Shown here in pieces: positions 21,578 to 33,609 of a stretch of 64,000 nt of DNA. The DNA is taken from positions 252,033,187-252,097,186 of the forward strand of contig JAUMIR010000001.1 of the NCBI GenBank assembly GCA_030847615.1. The letters are read 5' to 3'. The notes under the pieces are model-generated. The model ran no database searches. It worked only from the letters and a program-made list of their open reading frames with translations, and was not told the DNA's origin. This stretch comes from Gambelia wislizenii (Eukaryota; Chordata; Lepidosauria; Squamata; Crotaphytidae). The translations under genes and the position numbers were made by a program. Position 1 is the stretch's first letter; each line of letters opens with the position of its first letter.

Positions 21578-22414
21578 GGCTTCAGTTACACGACAGTTTT
21601 TATTGCGGTAATTTGCGCTTTATCGCTGTTTCGCAGCTGTAGTGCATCGTTCAGATGATATATGGCTTAATTGATCTATCGGTTTAGTTTTCAGCTGTGT
21701 TCCGCTTTGATATTCACACACAGACTGAGACAGGGGCGTGGCCTCCCAAGCACATCCTCTGATTACCACAGGAACGCCTGAGATGAACATTCACACACAC
21801 ACACAAGAGAGACTGGAAAAGGCTTGCTTAATTCTTCAGATCGCAGCAGCTGGGCACAAGATAGCAAGGAGGGAGGGAAAGAAGGAAAGACACACACACA
21901 CAAGGCTAGCACTCACAGTCTTTTTCGTGGCTAAACACAAGACAGGGAGAAGGGAAGGGACGTGATCGCAGGAGAGGAGACTAGATCATTCACACACACA
22001 GAGACGGAAAGTAGCAAGGTGGGAGGGAGAGAAGGAAACACACACACACACACACACACGGCTAGCACTCACTGTCTTTTACGTGGCTGGAAACAACATG
22101 GATCTTTCCTCCATCCCCTCCTTGTCCAAACCCCTCCCTGGTGAGTTCAACCAATCATGGCAAAGCTCTGCTGTGAATGTATCCGAAAGATTGCTGGTAA
22201 TTCACACAGCACGTAGTGTAATGGTTGTTTAGACTATCGAAAATGCGCTACATTTCAAAAAAGTCGGGAAAAGTCCCGAAATCCTTTATTGCGTTACTAA
22301 TGGGTTTTTGTGCCCCCCTCCTTCTGAAAGAGGCGACTTTGTGCCGCAATGCATGTAAACAATTAGGAATTTTGGCGAATTCTTCATGGTTTTTTTTCAC
22401 CGTGTAACCAAGCC
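21578..22414. mobile_element. Harbinger-like MITE, ~837 bp, with CA repeats
   Basis: Begins GGCTTCAGTTACACGAC and ends GTGTAACCAAGCC, flanked by CTAA (21574-21577 and 22415-22418), which contains the TAA target preferred by PIF/Harbinger. Several (CA)n tracts lie inside (21785-21804, 21890-21902, 22038-22060) together with two similar 'gctagcactcac' segments, suggesting an internal duplication. No transposase. Confidence 0.7.
22038..22060 (+). repeat. (CA)n microsatellite
   Basis: Perfect CA dinucleotide run within the MITE. Confidence 0.9.
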
Positions 22415-22418
22415 CTAA

Positions 22419-25400
22419 GGAAATGCTTTACATGGAAAAGGCTCCAGTCCCTGACACCTCCAGATATGTATGAAACCCTAGACAACTACGGCCAGTCAGA
22501 GTAAACTATTGAACTTGACAAACCAATGGCTTGGCTCACAGGCAGCTTTTTAAATGCCTCTTTGACCACACTGCAACAAAGCTGCCAATGTAAGATTTTA
22601 CACTGTAGGAAGAATGATGGTTACATTGCCTCCCCCAGCTAAAACCGTGCCTTGCTATGCTACAGGTTGTTCTGACAAAATTCTGTGCACTTTGATTTGC
22701 ATTTATTACAATGCTGCTACTGGAGTCATCTTGCTATCTGCAACTTCCCATACTACATTTTATCAAATGCACATTTCTTTTCTGTAATCTCCAGATGCGT
22801 TGGAGAGGTAACAATACCTGGGTTTCCCTGCCTGTCACATTCTTAAAGTGAGCTTAAAAACAACAACAACCCACAACACAATAAATTGTGTTCCAGCATA
22901 AACATGTCATACTGGAACAGGGAGATCATATGAAAGATAAGCAACACAGAAATAAACCTTCCTAAATCTCTCTGCAACTAAAAGATTTGGGTCACATGTA
23001 GACTTTGAAAGTTGATGTTGACAGTTAGAAGAGGTTGTAGTATTTTAACTGTCTCAAACTCACACTGAGCTCTCATCACAAGCAACAGTGGCAGGATTCC
23101 TGTCCACACACAATTTAGCTTCAGGTTTTGCTTTTCTTGAAAAGTGCCCTAATACTGATTTTTGCACATCTTGAGAGTAGACATGCATGAAAAGTATTTA
23201 CTACAGACACCTCAGACCAGGGTGATGCAGTGAGCCATTAATGTCAGTCAAGACTGTGACTGGCTGATCCAGGATGTACAGACAGAGGCCTCTCTGTCAG
23301 AGTAAACGGCTCTTATTTGGAACCTTTTTGTTTATTTTTTCAATGAAGCAGAAAGATTAATTAAAAGCTGGAAATTGCACTTCAATTATCAATGTATTTC
23401 CTTCTTTTCATTGGGCTCTAGACGCTATCTGCATCAAAGTCCGCTAGATTCCTTTTTTCATGTTTGTTTCTCTGCTGCTTCAGAAAACCCCCCCCCCACT
23501 CTATTTGAAAAAAAGAAAACATCTAAAAATGAAAATTGATAACTAAAATGTCAAATGCTGTCATATAATACAGTGAATGCTGACACCTTGAGCCAAGTAA
23601 AAAGTCATTTGCACGGAGTTTCAACTGTGAAATCCCACTGAGATTGCTTGTGCTTGCCAAATTTTGCTGCTATCTATACTAGATTATTGCTCAACAAAGT
23701 ACGGTACTTTGTTTCACCCGGAAAGCAGAAGTTCTAAATAAAAGCAAAATATTTCAGTTTGATATTTCACAATACATCCGATTGCCTGGGTACTCCTCTA
23801 AGCCCTCACTATATCAGGAACCACTGAGAATTAATACACCTTTGTGATTTTGCTTCTTTGGCTTCCTTAGATGATGCTGTGCCACCAATTTCTAAAATAG
23901 AGCCTAAAAAATAGCTGAATGTGCAAGTTCCCATTCGCCATACTAAATTAGCTTTGAAGTGGAACAAAACTGGTAGGTAACTCGCTTTCCCTTCAAGGAT
24001 AACACCCTTCTTCCTCTCACTTCCTACGGCTGTAATGTCGTGTTGAGCATGTTCTGCTGTTTTTTCAGCTGTACGGGATATCAATTACTTCAAGTGCAGA
24101 GGATGCTGACCTGAATAACTGCTCTCCATTTAACATTACTTCTCACCCTCCTATCAACTACTCTGCTATTTAAATTCATGCCTCCTGGACCTTGAATTAG
24201 GACTTCATGACTTCCCTTTCCCTTTCATTACATGGTTCAGAGGGGATTAACTCTTTTAAAACTAACATTTACCCAGAAGTCTCACAGGATTGCACATATT
24301 TCAGTCTTTTGAGAGAAAATAAGGAGTGAAAGGCTAGTAATGCGAGACCCACATTAGTATTAGACATTAGAAGTTAGCAGTAAGCTACAATTTTGTAAAA
24401 AACATACACAAACCAGATAAAGTTGCATTTTAATTTGCTATAGGCTGCACAACATTTATAATACAAGACCACACCAAAAGTACACGGCACCACATGCCAA
24501 CCCAGAAACATCACAATACAGGATTTAGATTCTGGGTTCTTTGAATCTGAGAGAAAACAGGAGCCCAATAATTTAAAAATCACAAGAACATTTGCAAAAC
24601 AGAATGTTTTCCTACTCATCAAGAAACTTTTTCATCCATTTTACTATGCAAAATTATATTTTTCCTGCTTTTTACTTTGATCATGGTTTATAATGTATTC
24701 TGATAGTGATTTGAATTCCTATCCACATAAAAATGTTATAAAGTCAAGTTTATTAAATATACAGTTTTATTTGAGACAATTTCTTTCACACTATGTAAAT
24801 TAGCCGTGTAAATCCGGGTGATCAATTTCTTAAGTGTTGGTGAAGGCTGTATGTTTATTTACCCATCACCCAAAGATCTGAGAAATTAGCATGCTTCATA
24901 GCATCCACAAAAGCACAGTGGCACCCTTATCTTACTGTCAAATAAATAGTGAGCCCTAACACTGACTTCCTGAACTGCCTCATTTTAAATTTACACATAC
25001 CCTGGATTTCTCACACATAACTCAGAACCAGATTTCTTTATGTCTCTTGCAACTTTGTTTCTCCCCCCAGGTTCTTGTTTCACATGTCCACCTCCTCTGT
25101 GCCTTTCTCCTCCTGCACTAGGGGGAATGAGCACTGTCCTCATTATCCATGGATGGATACAGACGCTCTTATTTTATTTATTTTTCCTAAAACAAATATC
25201 TGAAGCTCGGGGGGGGGGGCTTACAATCAAATCAATTTTAAGCTAAGAACAACAGTAAATCATTTTAAAAGACTAAAAATATATTAAATTATTTATCAGT
25301 TAATGTCAGGACATTGGGACATACAGTAGATTTCTCCTATAAATAGCTGGGATATAGCAAACAGTCTGCACAGATCTAGAGAGCTAGTGGCAGTTGCAAA

Positions 25401-25852
25401 TGTATAAATATTGATGAGCTCTAGCTCTGGTGCAGAGCTGACTGGGGGAGGTGCTAGGAACTCTGCAGAGCTGGGTTTTTAGTTTGTCCTATAGAGATGA
25501 ACTGAGCAGTTCTGTGAAATCTTCATTATGCCCAAGGAAAGATAAGAGAACACGTCTGTGCCTGGGCATTTATTCTGATGCCTGAAGGAACAACACTCTC
25601 CTGTTTATTTTATGCTGCCTGGTACCTGTTTAAGTTCCCAGTGCGTGCTACCACCTGACAGTTAAAACAAGGTAATTTAAAACCAGTTAAAACGATTTAA
25701 ATTAATGCCAACCATAGCACATGTACAGATTGGATAGAATTAATTAGGCCTGAAAGCTTAAGAAAAAATGATGCTTTGACAACACCAACACTGGCCCCAA
25801 TTGGGTCTCCAGGGGTATTCCATCATTGGGGTACCACCCTTTGCCTGTCCAA
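22419..25852. other. largest repeat-poor block, ~3.4 kb
   Basis: No coding frame over 92 codons and no repeat family I recognise. The segment around 23330-23470 is AT-rich and complex ('agattaattaaaagctgg', homeodomain-like TAAT cores) and is a reasonable place to look for a conserved non-coding element. Poly-C near 23490 and poly-G near 25209 are low-complexity. Confidence 0.4.
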
Positions 25853-26075
25853 GGAGATTTTCACACTACACTTTTATAGTGTTACTATTCCACTTTAACT
25901 GCTCTGGCTTCCTCCTGTAGAATTCTGGGGTTTGTAGTTAATGAGGCCTAAGAGCTCTCTGGCTGAGAGTTGTAAATGCCCCTCCCTAAACTACAAGCCC
26001 CAGAATTCTACAGGAGGAAGCCACAGCAAATAAAGTGGAATAGTAACACTATAACAGTATCGTGTGAAAATCTCC
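25853..26075. mobile_element. palindromic ~220-bp MITE, copy B
   Basis: A strong inverted repeat: 'tgctctggcttcctcctgta' at the left against 'tacaggaggaagccacagca' at the right. Ends are GGAGATTTTCACAC and its complement. The 3-bp duplication is CAA (25850-25852 and 26076-26078). It lies in the minus-strand L2 copy. Confidence 0.8.
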
Positions 26076-26084
26076 CAAGTAAGG

Positions 26085-26439
26085 CTGTATGTAGCTGGCA
26101 GATCAGTCAAAACTGTTCCCAAGCACTCTGAGTCAGGGAGTCCACCTGGACCTCCAACAACAAAGATGGATCCCAGAGTACTCCCAAGCTATGCACTTGC
26201 TCCTTTAGGGGAAGTGCAACTCCACCCAGGGCAAGTACTTTACCAATTCCCAGACCATGGACCTCCATCTTATTAGGCGTTAGCTTCAGTTTAATAGCCC
26301 TCATACAATACCCAGGCATTGCTCCATCATCTTCACAGCCCTAGCTGTGATTACCGGGAAGAGGAGAGCTGATGACAGGGGAAAGTAGCACTGGGTGTCA
26401 TCAACATACTGATGGCACCCAACCCAAAACTCCAGCAGC

Positions 26440-26480
<41 letters not shown>

Positions 26481-26575
26481 GCATGGGAAACAAAACTGGA
26501 CGCTGTGGCACTCCACAACATAATGCCCATGGGGCTGAACAGGAAACCTTCTCTTATCCTATAATGACTTCAGCA
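26085..26575 (-). pseudogene. LINE-2 reverse transcriptase remnant with YxDD box
   Basis: On the minus strand the translation shows, in order, a block like 'CGVPQRPVLFPML', then an (AT)n expansion, then 'GCHQYVDDTQCYF' and a downstream region 'LHSLGVLWDPSLLLEVQVDS'. The YVDD motif is the catalytic core of the reverse transcriptase; VPQ..VL.P is the conserved block before it. The (AT)n tract at 26443-26477 replaces the conserved residues between them (NIY in relatives). Stops and frameshifts make it dead. Confidence 0.85.
26443..26477 (+). repeat. (AT)n microsatellite
   Basis: Perfect AT run inside the L2 remnant; length likely polymorphic. Confidence 0.95.
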
Positions 26576-26699
26576 TCTACGACTGGATATGTTTATCCAA
26601 CAATGGGACAGCCTATTCGCGAAAAGATTTACCTCTGCCCAGCCAACTTAGGTGGCATTCACATTCCTACTTTTGTTCATATGTTTGAAAGGCAGTACT

Positions 26700-26862
26700 G
26701 AGCCAACATGGCATTGTAGTTTGAGTGTTGGACTATGACTCGGGAGACCAGGGTTTGATTCCCCACTTGGCCATGAAAATCCACACACTCTCAGTCTCAG
26801 AAAACCCTATGGTAGGTTTGCCTTAGGGTCACAATAAGTTGGAAACAACCTGAAGGCATACA

Positions 26863-26896
<34 letters not shown>
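26700..26896 (+). mobile_element. Sauria-type SINE ending in a (CTG)n tract
   Basis: The tRNA-like head 'gtagtttgagtgttggacta' and B-box region 'gggtttgattcccc' are followed by the Bov-B-like tail 'agttggaaacaacctgaagg' and then (CTG)n at 26869-26896. Part of the central region is deleted. The usual tail microsatellite is (CAA)n; the CTG run replaces it. Confidence 0.8.
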
Positions 26897-27834
26897 ACCA
26901 TTTATGAGAGTACAGAGCACTATTAGTGGGTCTGTGGCCCAAGAAAAAATAGAGGGAGGTGTTGACCATAACCTTTACCTTGCCTGTTGCAGGAGTCCAA
27001 TACCCACACCACTATACCATGCTGCCTCTCTTATATCAACTGCCTCCTCCCCCAAAGCACTGAGACCTTTAAGATAGCCCATGACAAAACCAAATCTCTC
27101 TTAATTTCTGAAATGGTTTACATCTCCAAAGTATTCTTCTGGGATAACTGATTTTAAAAAGCTACAAGGTTAGTCTGTACCTGTTCATGCTTAAATTTAG
27201 CGCTTTAAAAAAAAATCTCATTGATTCTAGTCTGTGTATGTGTGTGTGTTTTCCCTTCTGCTGAAATTGCTTTAGTTACTCCCTTGGATATTACAGATCT
27301 GGCTCGACAGCTGCACTCTATGACTTGGTGGTTCGACCTCCTGACCTTTTGACTTCCTTAGAAAGAAAGCATTTCAGTATAAAGGACCTAATTTGGCTTT
27401 CAGAAAATTCAACTTGTTAATTACAGGCTTTGTTGTGTTTTACTTGAAGGAATCACATATTATTCCTCTTCACTATCAAAGCCAACCCTTTCCCCCTTTT
27501 TTATACCTACAGCATGTGGTCAAATTTCCACTTCCCATTAAATAAGAAGTTCTGTGAATTTAGATGCATATTGTAACATGGGTTTCCTCCAAATCTCTCA
27601 AGGTCTTCCCCATCTTTATGCATGATTTGAATGCACTTTCATTTTATTCAGCTCCAGGAAATTTGTCAATTTGACAATAGTGGAATCCAGAACCTGTTTT
27701 CTTTCTCATTATGCAAGCAGACTGTGGTCTAAATCCTGCTGTTAGTCCTGACTAGAATATACCCATTGAATCAATGGGATTTACTTACATTGATTGAATG
27801 GGTCTACTCTAGCTGAGACTAACCAACAAGATGT
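26897..27834. other. unassigned sequence
   Basis: No gene recognised. The segment 27748-27803 carries two 'attgaat' units of the dispersed repeat noted at 1365-1408. Confidence 0.4.
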
Positions 27835-27837
27835 CAG

Positions 27838-27990
27838 TCCCAGGTGTATCCCCCAACATTTCACAGAAGAAAGTTGGGACACTTGGGGCCAAACAACACC
27901 AGGCTGTGGTCAAGCTGGCAAAAGTTATTAATGAAAAAGAAGACATAAGCTTGTCCCTGCCAAATCGGGCAGTTTTATGGAATGTGAGGA
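27838..27990 (+). mobile_element. dispersed ~430-bp repeat family, short copy 2
   Basis: 'catttcacagaagaaagttg', 'ctggcaaaagttattaatga' and 'ccaaatcgggcagtttta' match the two ends of the copies at 13580-14015 and 35780-36140. The middle is deleted. Confidence 0.6.
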
Positions 27991-28529
27991 TTCAGACTAC
28001 AACAAGCAAATTGACCTAAACTGTTCTGAAAATAGTGATCAGCAGCTTTTCTAAGGGCTCTTCCAGACAAAGCAGATACATCAGGAGGTGGTGGTACTTG
28101 TTACTGTACATCCCACTTTTTTAAAAGATCAAAATGATGTGTTGCAAATCACACAATGTTTTGGGCTATTCCCCTTCCTTTTCCACAGTGTTCTTAAGTA
28201 TTTTGTTCCTAATTGAAAGGTAAGGTTTATTTAAATCAATACATTTGGGTCCACATACAATTTTTGACAATTGAAATAGGTGTGTCCAATCCCTTATACT
28301 CTGCGTATTTTCAGGATGTTTCTACCTGCTTCCCTATTTCTTTTCATGACCACCATGCCTCACTTTAACTTTTTTTTTATTTTTAAAACTCTCACTAGAG
28401 CTTTAGTTATAAAGCAATGGGCCCCCGTGCTTTGAAAAATCACACCCCCACACATGCTACTCAATTTCAATTTAGACTGAAGCTCCAAGTCAGTAGAAGC
28501 TTTCCTCAGGTTGACTCATGTGTATTGTG
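27991..28529. other. unassigned sequence
   Basis: AT-rich, no recognised features. Confidence 0.35.
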
Positions 28530-29165
28530 GGGGTTGATCTTTTTATTTAGGCAGGCTTTGTTGGGGCAGATGGAGATTTTAAGGGAGTGTGTTGTGTCTG
28601 TCTTATTTTGTTTTAAGTATGTTCTGTTTTTAACTTGAATTTTTTATAGAGTTGCTTTAAAAAAACATTTTATATTAATAGTTTTTAACTGTACAGTTGG
28701 CCCTCCACATTTGTGGGTTTAACTTCTGCAGATTTGATTATTCATGGACTATTTGCTGCTGCCTCTGCTGTTGCCCTATGCCATTTTTAACACGAACTGC
28801 AAGCCTGGTGAGGTTCAGACAGACTGCAAATGTGTGGTGAGCCTTGTGCTGTGTGGTGAGGCTTATAAATCCCTAGTAAAAATAGTGTAAGGCAGCAGCT
28901 GTTTCTGCCTTGCAAGAAACCCTGCCACCTCTAAATTACCCACAGTGGGTTGAATTTGCAGATCATACTTTTTGTGTGTGTTAAATATGGTTGGGGTTGG
29001 GGCTAGATATATTCCCATTTTTCCACTTTTGCAGGAGTCCTGCACCCCTAACTGCAGCGAATGTGGAGGGCCAACTGTACTTTGTTCTAACTTGTTGTTA
29101 GCCTCCTTGAATCCCATACTGGAGAAAGGTGGGATAGAAATGAAACAAATAAAATAAATACATTT
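28530..29165 (+). mobile_element. LINE-2 3' end, split by a Tigger-like element
   Basis: Begins with a frame encoding 'FLFRQALLGQ', the last conserved block of L2 ORF2, then 3' UTR. After the insertion at 28694-29077 it ends with 'ctggagaaaggtgggataga' and an (AAATA)-type tail. Confidence 0.75.
28694..29077 (+). mobile_element. Tigger-like MITE, 384 bp
   Basis: Ends CAGTTGGCCCTCCACATT and its complement AATGTGGAGGGCCAACTG form near-perfect 18-bp inverted repeats. A TA duplication flanks it (28692-28693 and 29078-29079). It lies inside the L2 tail. Confidence 0.85.
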
Positions 29166-29303
29166 CTGATCACAACTATCGATTACAGAAATATCTCTGG
29201 TAACAAAGCCTCTGACGAAGAAACTTATTTTTATAAAGTCTTTTCACAAATGCTCAACCCCTTTTTCCTCCTTGTGAAGCTGGAAGGGTTATTTTTAGTA
29301 GTA

Positions 29304-29590
29304 TAGTAGAACCCCCGTATCTGCAGGGGATTGGTTCCCCTTCCCATGGATAATGAAATCCACAGGTAACAGCAAATGCGGAATGGGAGACGGGAGGCGA
29401 GATCTCTCCTCCTCCTCTCCCTTTGCCCCTGCTGTCGCCACCGCCACCACTAGAGCCCTCAACAGGGGAAGGGAGAAGGGAGGTGAGATCTCTCCTCCTC
29501 CCCTCCCTCTTCCCCCATCACTCCCACCATTGCCAACCACGGATAACTGAATCAGCAGATGGTGAATCAGTGGATACGGGGGTCCCACTG
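29304..29590 (+). mobile_element. Tigger-like MITE with internal duplication, 287 bp
   Basis: Ends resemble TAGTAGAACCCCCGTATC and the complement of CAGTGGGACCCCCGTATC, with TA flanks. Two copies of 'gagatctctcctcctcc' lie inside, about 85 bp apart, showing an internal tandem duplication of the pyrimidine-rich centre. Confidence 0.75.
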
Positions 29591-29731
29591 TATTGGCACT
29601 GGGAAGATGTTGAAGGAGGACTAGAAAACACTAAGTTTCAGTGTTGGGTTGCAGTGTGCCTGTAGTAAACAGTGCAATAAAAACTGACTGAGCTGGGAAA
29701 GAATTGGAGTCTACTCTAGCTGATCCTTCTC

Positions 29732-29755
29732 TGTGTGTGTGTGTGTGTGTGTGTG
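29732..29755 (+). repeat. (TG)n microsatellite
   Basis: Perfect TG run. Confidence 0.9.
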
Positions 29756-29888
29756 CCTGCATACAACAAGCAAGAAAAACAGCAAGTGCCTCTAGAATCC
29801 CTTACTGAATATGCACCAACAGCAAAACAGAGAGAAAAAAAGTAAAGCACATAAGGTTGCCTCCTCAGCTACCACTTGTATCTTACAA

Positions 29889-30113
29889 GATTATCACACT
29901 ACACTACACTACTGTAGCACTATCATGCCACTTTAACTGCTCTGGCTGCCTCCTGTGGAATCCTGGGATTTGCAGTTTAAGGAGGGACATTCAGAACTCT
30001 CAGCCAGAGAGCTCTTAGGCCTCACTAAACTACAAACTCCAGAATTCCACAGGAGGCAGCCAGAGCAGTTAAAGTGGAGTAATAGCACTATAACAGTGTA
30101 GTGTGATAAAAGC
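29889..30113. mobile_element. palindromic ~220-bp MITE, copy C
   Basis: Arms 'taactgctctggctgcctcc' and 'ggaggcagccagagcagtta' are near-perfect complements. Same family as 25853-26075. Outer ends 'gattatcacactacac' and 'gtagtgtgataaaagcc'. Confidence 0.75.
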
Positions 30114-31069
30114 CATAAAAAAAGCATAGATCTTGCCACTAAAATGGAAATGATAAGAACAGTAGAGGGCGGTAAATGAAGAAAAAAATCATTTTGGAAG
30201 CAGCTTTCAGATGGTTTCTGCAGTGTTCAGAATATATTTGTTTACTTAGCAAGGCTAACCTGACCTCATTGTTTCATTTCACATGTGTGTACAGTATTAT
30301 TATTTTGGAATAGAAAGTTTGCTGAAATATGTTGAACTGCTCTTTTTGTGTGTGAGTGTGTGTGTGTGGTGTGGGAAACCAACCCTATTCTTCACATATT
30401 CTTTCTGCTTTTGTACCAAACTTTCTGTTAAAGAACTAATGTCCAGGAACACATTTCCTTTATTAACTGAGATATGCCTAGAGGTTTTTATTTTTAAAAA
30501 AATCTGAACATGGTAAAATGTAGCAGTGCTATTCCTATGTATGTTTCCTTGGAGAAAGTTAAATACCTCTCCCTCATGTACAAACACACACACACAGAGT
30601 TCACATCCCTAAGTTAAATGGGGCAATGGAAGAGACTGTCTGCAGAGATCATGGAACATGATCTTGTTCAAAGGAAGCAAACAGAGCAATACCATCTTTA
30701 TTACACTTTACAACTTGAACACTATACCTCGAGAATTTTTTTAAAAAAATAAGACAAAGTTAAGGCAGCAAAGGGACAGAAGTAGGAGACTCTGAGGATT
30801 GCAAACATCTGGAAATATCTTCCACATGTTTAAGTGGACTTGGCATACACACACTAAACATCATAACCTGTCGTAAGCAAGACACTCACAAATGAAACCA
30901 AGTGTGTTGGTTTTTTTTTTACTGAAACCATCAAAAGTGCATTTGGACAACAGCAATAAAAGGTTTCAAGAAGTAACATTTAATAGTGTAATATAAATCA
31001 GCATAAATCACCAATCTGGATGGGTCCCTAACCTGCTAGTGGTTACTGAAGCAATAGAGTAAAGTGAAA
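30114..31069. other. unassigned sequence
   Basis: (TG)n-rich stretch at 30345-30370 and (CA)n near 30583-30595. No gene recognised. Confidence 0.4.
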
Positions 31070-31071
31070 TA

Positions 31072-31296
31072 CAGTGGGCTCTTGGTATTTGCTGGGGTTT
31101 GGTTCCATGACCCTCCATGGATACCAAAATCCATGGATGATCAAGTCTCATTATATGCAATGGCAAAGTAAAATGGTGTCCCTTATATAAAATGGCAAAC
31201 AGCAACATTTGCTTTTTGGATTTTGGGGGGAATATTTGCAAGCCGTGGATGGCTGAATCCATGGATAAAGAATATGTGGACATGCAGCACTGACTG
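31072..31296 (-). mobile_element. Tigger-like MITE, 225 bp
   Basis: Same family as 2498-2710, reverse orientation: 'ccatggataccaaaatccat', 'ttttggattttggggggaa' and TA flanks (31070-31071 and 31297-31298). Confidence 0.8.
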
Positions 31297-31349
31297 TAAG
31301 ATAAGCATCGCCAACAAGGGGGAAGGACTTGAGGTTAAATATGTGAATA

Positions 31350-31640
31350 CAGTCATTCCTCCACATTTGCAGGGGTTAGGGGCACAAGACACCCGCAAAT
31401 ATGAAGAAACAGCAAATAAAACTTTATGCAAAGATTGGTGGGGTGTGCGCAGATGGAACACCCTGGAGGAGGAGGGAGAGAGGCTCATGGCCCAGGCAGC
31501 TGCTCCCACAACCTGGCCCGTCTAGGCCTCCCAGGCCGCCGCCGCCGCCACCACCGTGACTCGGCCCCTCACCGACACTACGCCCTTGCCACCATGTGCC
31601 CTGTCACTGCCCCCATGCTCCCGCCATGCTGCTTAAATTG
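31350..31640 (+). mobile_element. Tigger-like element, left end and GC-rich interior
   Basis: Starts after a TA with CAGTCATTCCTCCACATT, the same terminus type as the element at 28694. The interior includes a (GCC)n-rich segment near 31530-31560. The right terminus is missing. Confidence 0.55.
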
Positions 31641-33609
31641 GCTTTCATCTCTTGTGTTTGCTCAGTGAGCACCTCACTTAAACCATCTTTCCTCCCTCAC
31701 GTCCATGTGATGTTGATGAGTGCAGAGGTAAGGAGATAAGTAGGGTTTTTGGCTTATTAATCTACTTTACTGTCAACTACTTGCTCTAAATGCATGTGCA
31801 CGAAGTACCTGAGTTGAAGAAACTTTCACAGCCCAAAAAAACCCCAAGGAAAACTTTCTTTTTCCTTTTTGACTACAGAATCTCCACTGGCCATGCTGGC
31901 TGGGAGTTGTAGTCCAAACAGTGAAACTTGTCAAAATCTCTGCATATTACTGCTTTCCAGAATGCATCCCAGAATGCCTGGAGATCCTCCCATCCTCTTC
32001 TTACCAAGATTGCATGACTTTTCTCAGGCAGAGCAACCCCCTCTGCTCAACTGAAGGAGAAATCCTTAGTCTGCGTGCCTGCACCCTGTTTTCCAGTTTG
32101 GAAGTGACACTATTTCACCCTTTGGGGATTAATTTTGAAAACTAGGAGGATGCAAAGGTATAGTCAGGGCCTCAGTAATTTAAAATTAATGCAGTCCAAT
32201 AATTTACACTTGTATTTTACTGCCCCTCAGGGGCCTTTTCCATTTTTTTTACAGTTTTAACAAAATATACACTAATCTTGCACATCAAATTTCTTAAATT
32301 CATTGATCTTTACATCACTTGTTGCAAATTTAATTCTCCTACTGCTGCTGGGCTGTTATCTTTCCCATACCTTTCACAATGATGCTTGGTGGCTTTGTTT
32401 TGTAATTATAATGTGTTCCTTATCAAATGTATTCCTCCCCCCCAATAACAAACAACTTCTCTTAAACTGACCTGTGGCATTCTCAATTTAAAGGTTTGTT
32501 CAAATTGAGTCATTCATTGCCCTGACTTTATGAGATGCCAAAGATAAGGTGGCAATCAGGGGCAAAGTAATTTCTCTCACAGAAATTAATAAAGAAGTAC
32601 TTCATTTAATGTTAAGTATTTAATACAATTAATCTTAATTGAAACAAAGTGGCATGCATCCTCAAAGTCAGTGGGAGATTGATGTGTCCAGGAACACAGA
32701 GAGCAATCTGCACTGCCCAGACATATAAGAAGAGGCTATTTCATTTGGACAGTTCTTAAGAGTGCAGGCTATACATTTCTAGGATGAACCAGGATCCAGC
32801 CTGGACTGACAATGGCAGAGGTGGAGCAAAGGTTCTGGGGACCTCAGTGACTAGGGGCCCCATGCTGCTACTGCTGCTGTAAACACATAGACACAAGTTG
32901 CTTGTGCTGACATGTTGTAATGCTTCTGGAGAGAGAGGAGCATAGACCTCTTCTTCCCCTCCAATGGCTGCTAAGTGTTTACTGTTCTCTCTGACTTCAT
33001 TTGTATCTGTGAAGTGATACAAGAAACTGGTGAAGTCATTGCCTCAGAAGCTCTGGCTTTGGTCACACTAGCTAGAAAATGGGTAGGGGGGGGGATATCC
33101 AGAGCCACCCCCCACTTCCCTGTGATCTGCCATGAACAAAGCCATTACTCCAGTGGGAGAGTGCATGCCTGTGCTCAAGGGGGTACTTTTCTGGGACTGT
33201 TCCGGGGCTGCAATCACTTTAAATCTAGCCTTACCTAGAATGGACAACACTTAGTTAAAATGGGTCATTTCCTTGCCTGAGGTTTTTCTGAGTGACTGGC
33301 ACATAAACCGCTCTCACACACATGTGACCCCAGGTCTTAAAAAGCATCCTCATCCCATCCCTATATCATGGACCTTAAATTGAAATGAGGAACCTCTTGT
33401 GTCAAGGTGTCTATCAGCCGAAAGAAGGGGACTGCACACCGTTACTTATTTATCCCTTTTTACTCCTGAGTAGGGCTTAACCTATTCCTCCACACCATGC
33501 TGGCTGGGATTTCCTTTGGCTTGGTTCCACAGTTCCCTGGGACACTGTTCTTGATTGGATGCCCTTGCTTGGAGGAGAGGAAGTGGAAGGGGTGATCCTC
33601 ATTTATTTT
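31641..33609. other. mostly unassigned sequence
   Basis: A fragment at 31880-31915 ('tggctgggagttgtagtcc') belongs to a common repeat bearing an 'actacaactccca' motif. The stretch 32461-32660 is complex and AT-rich and is the best candidate here for conserved non-coding DNA. No supportable gene. Confidence 0.4.
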
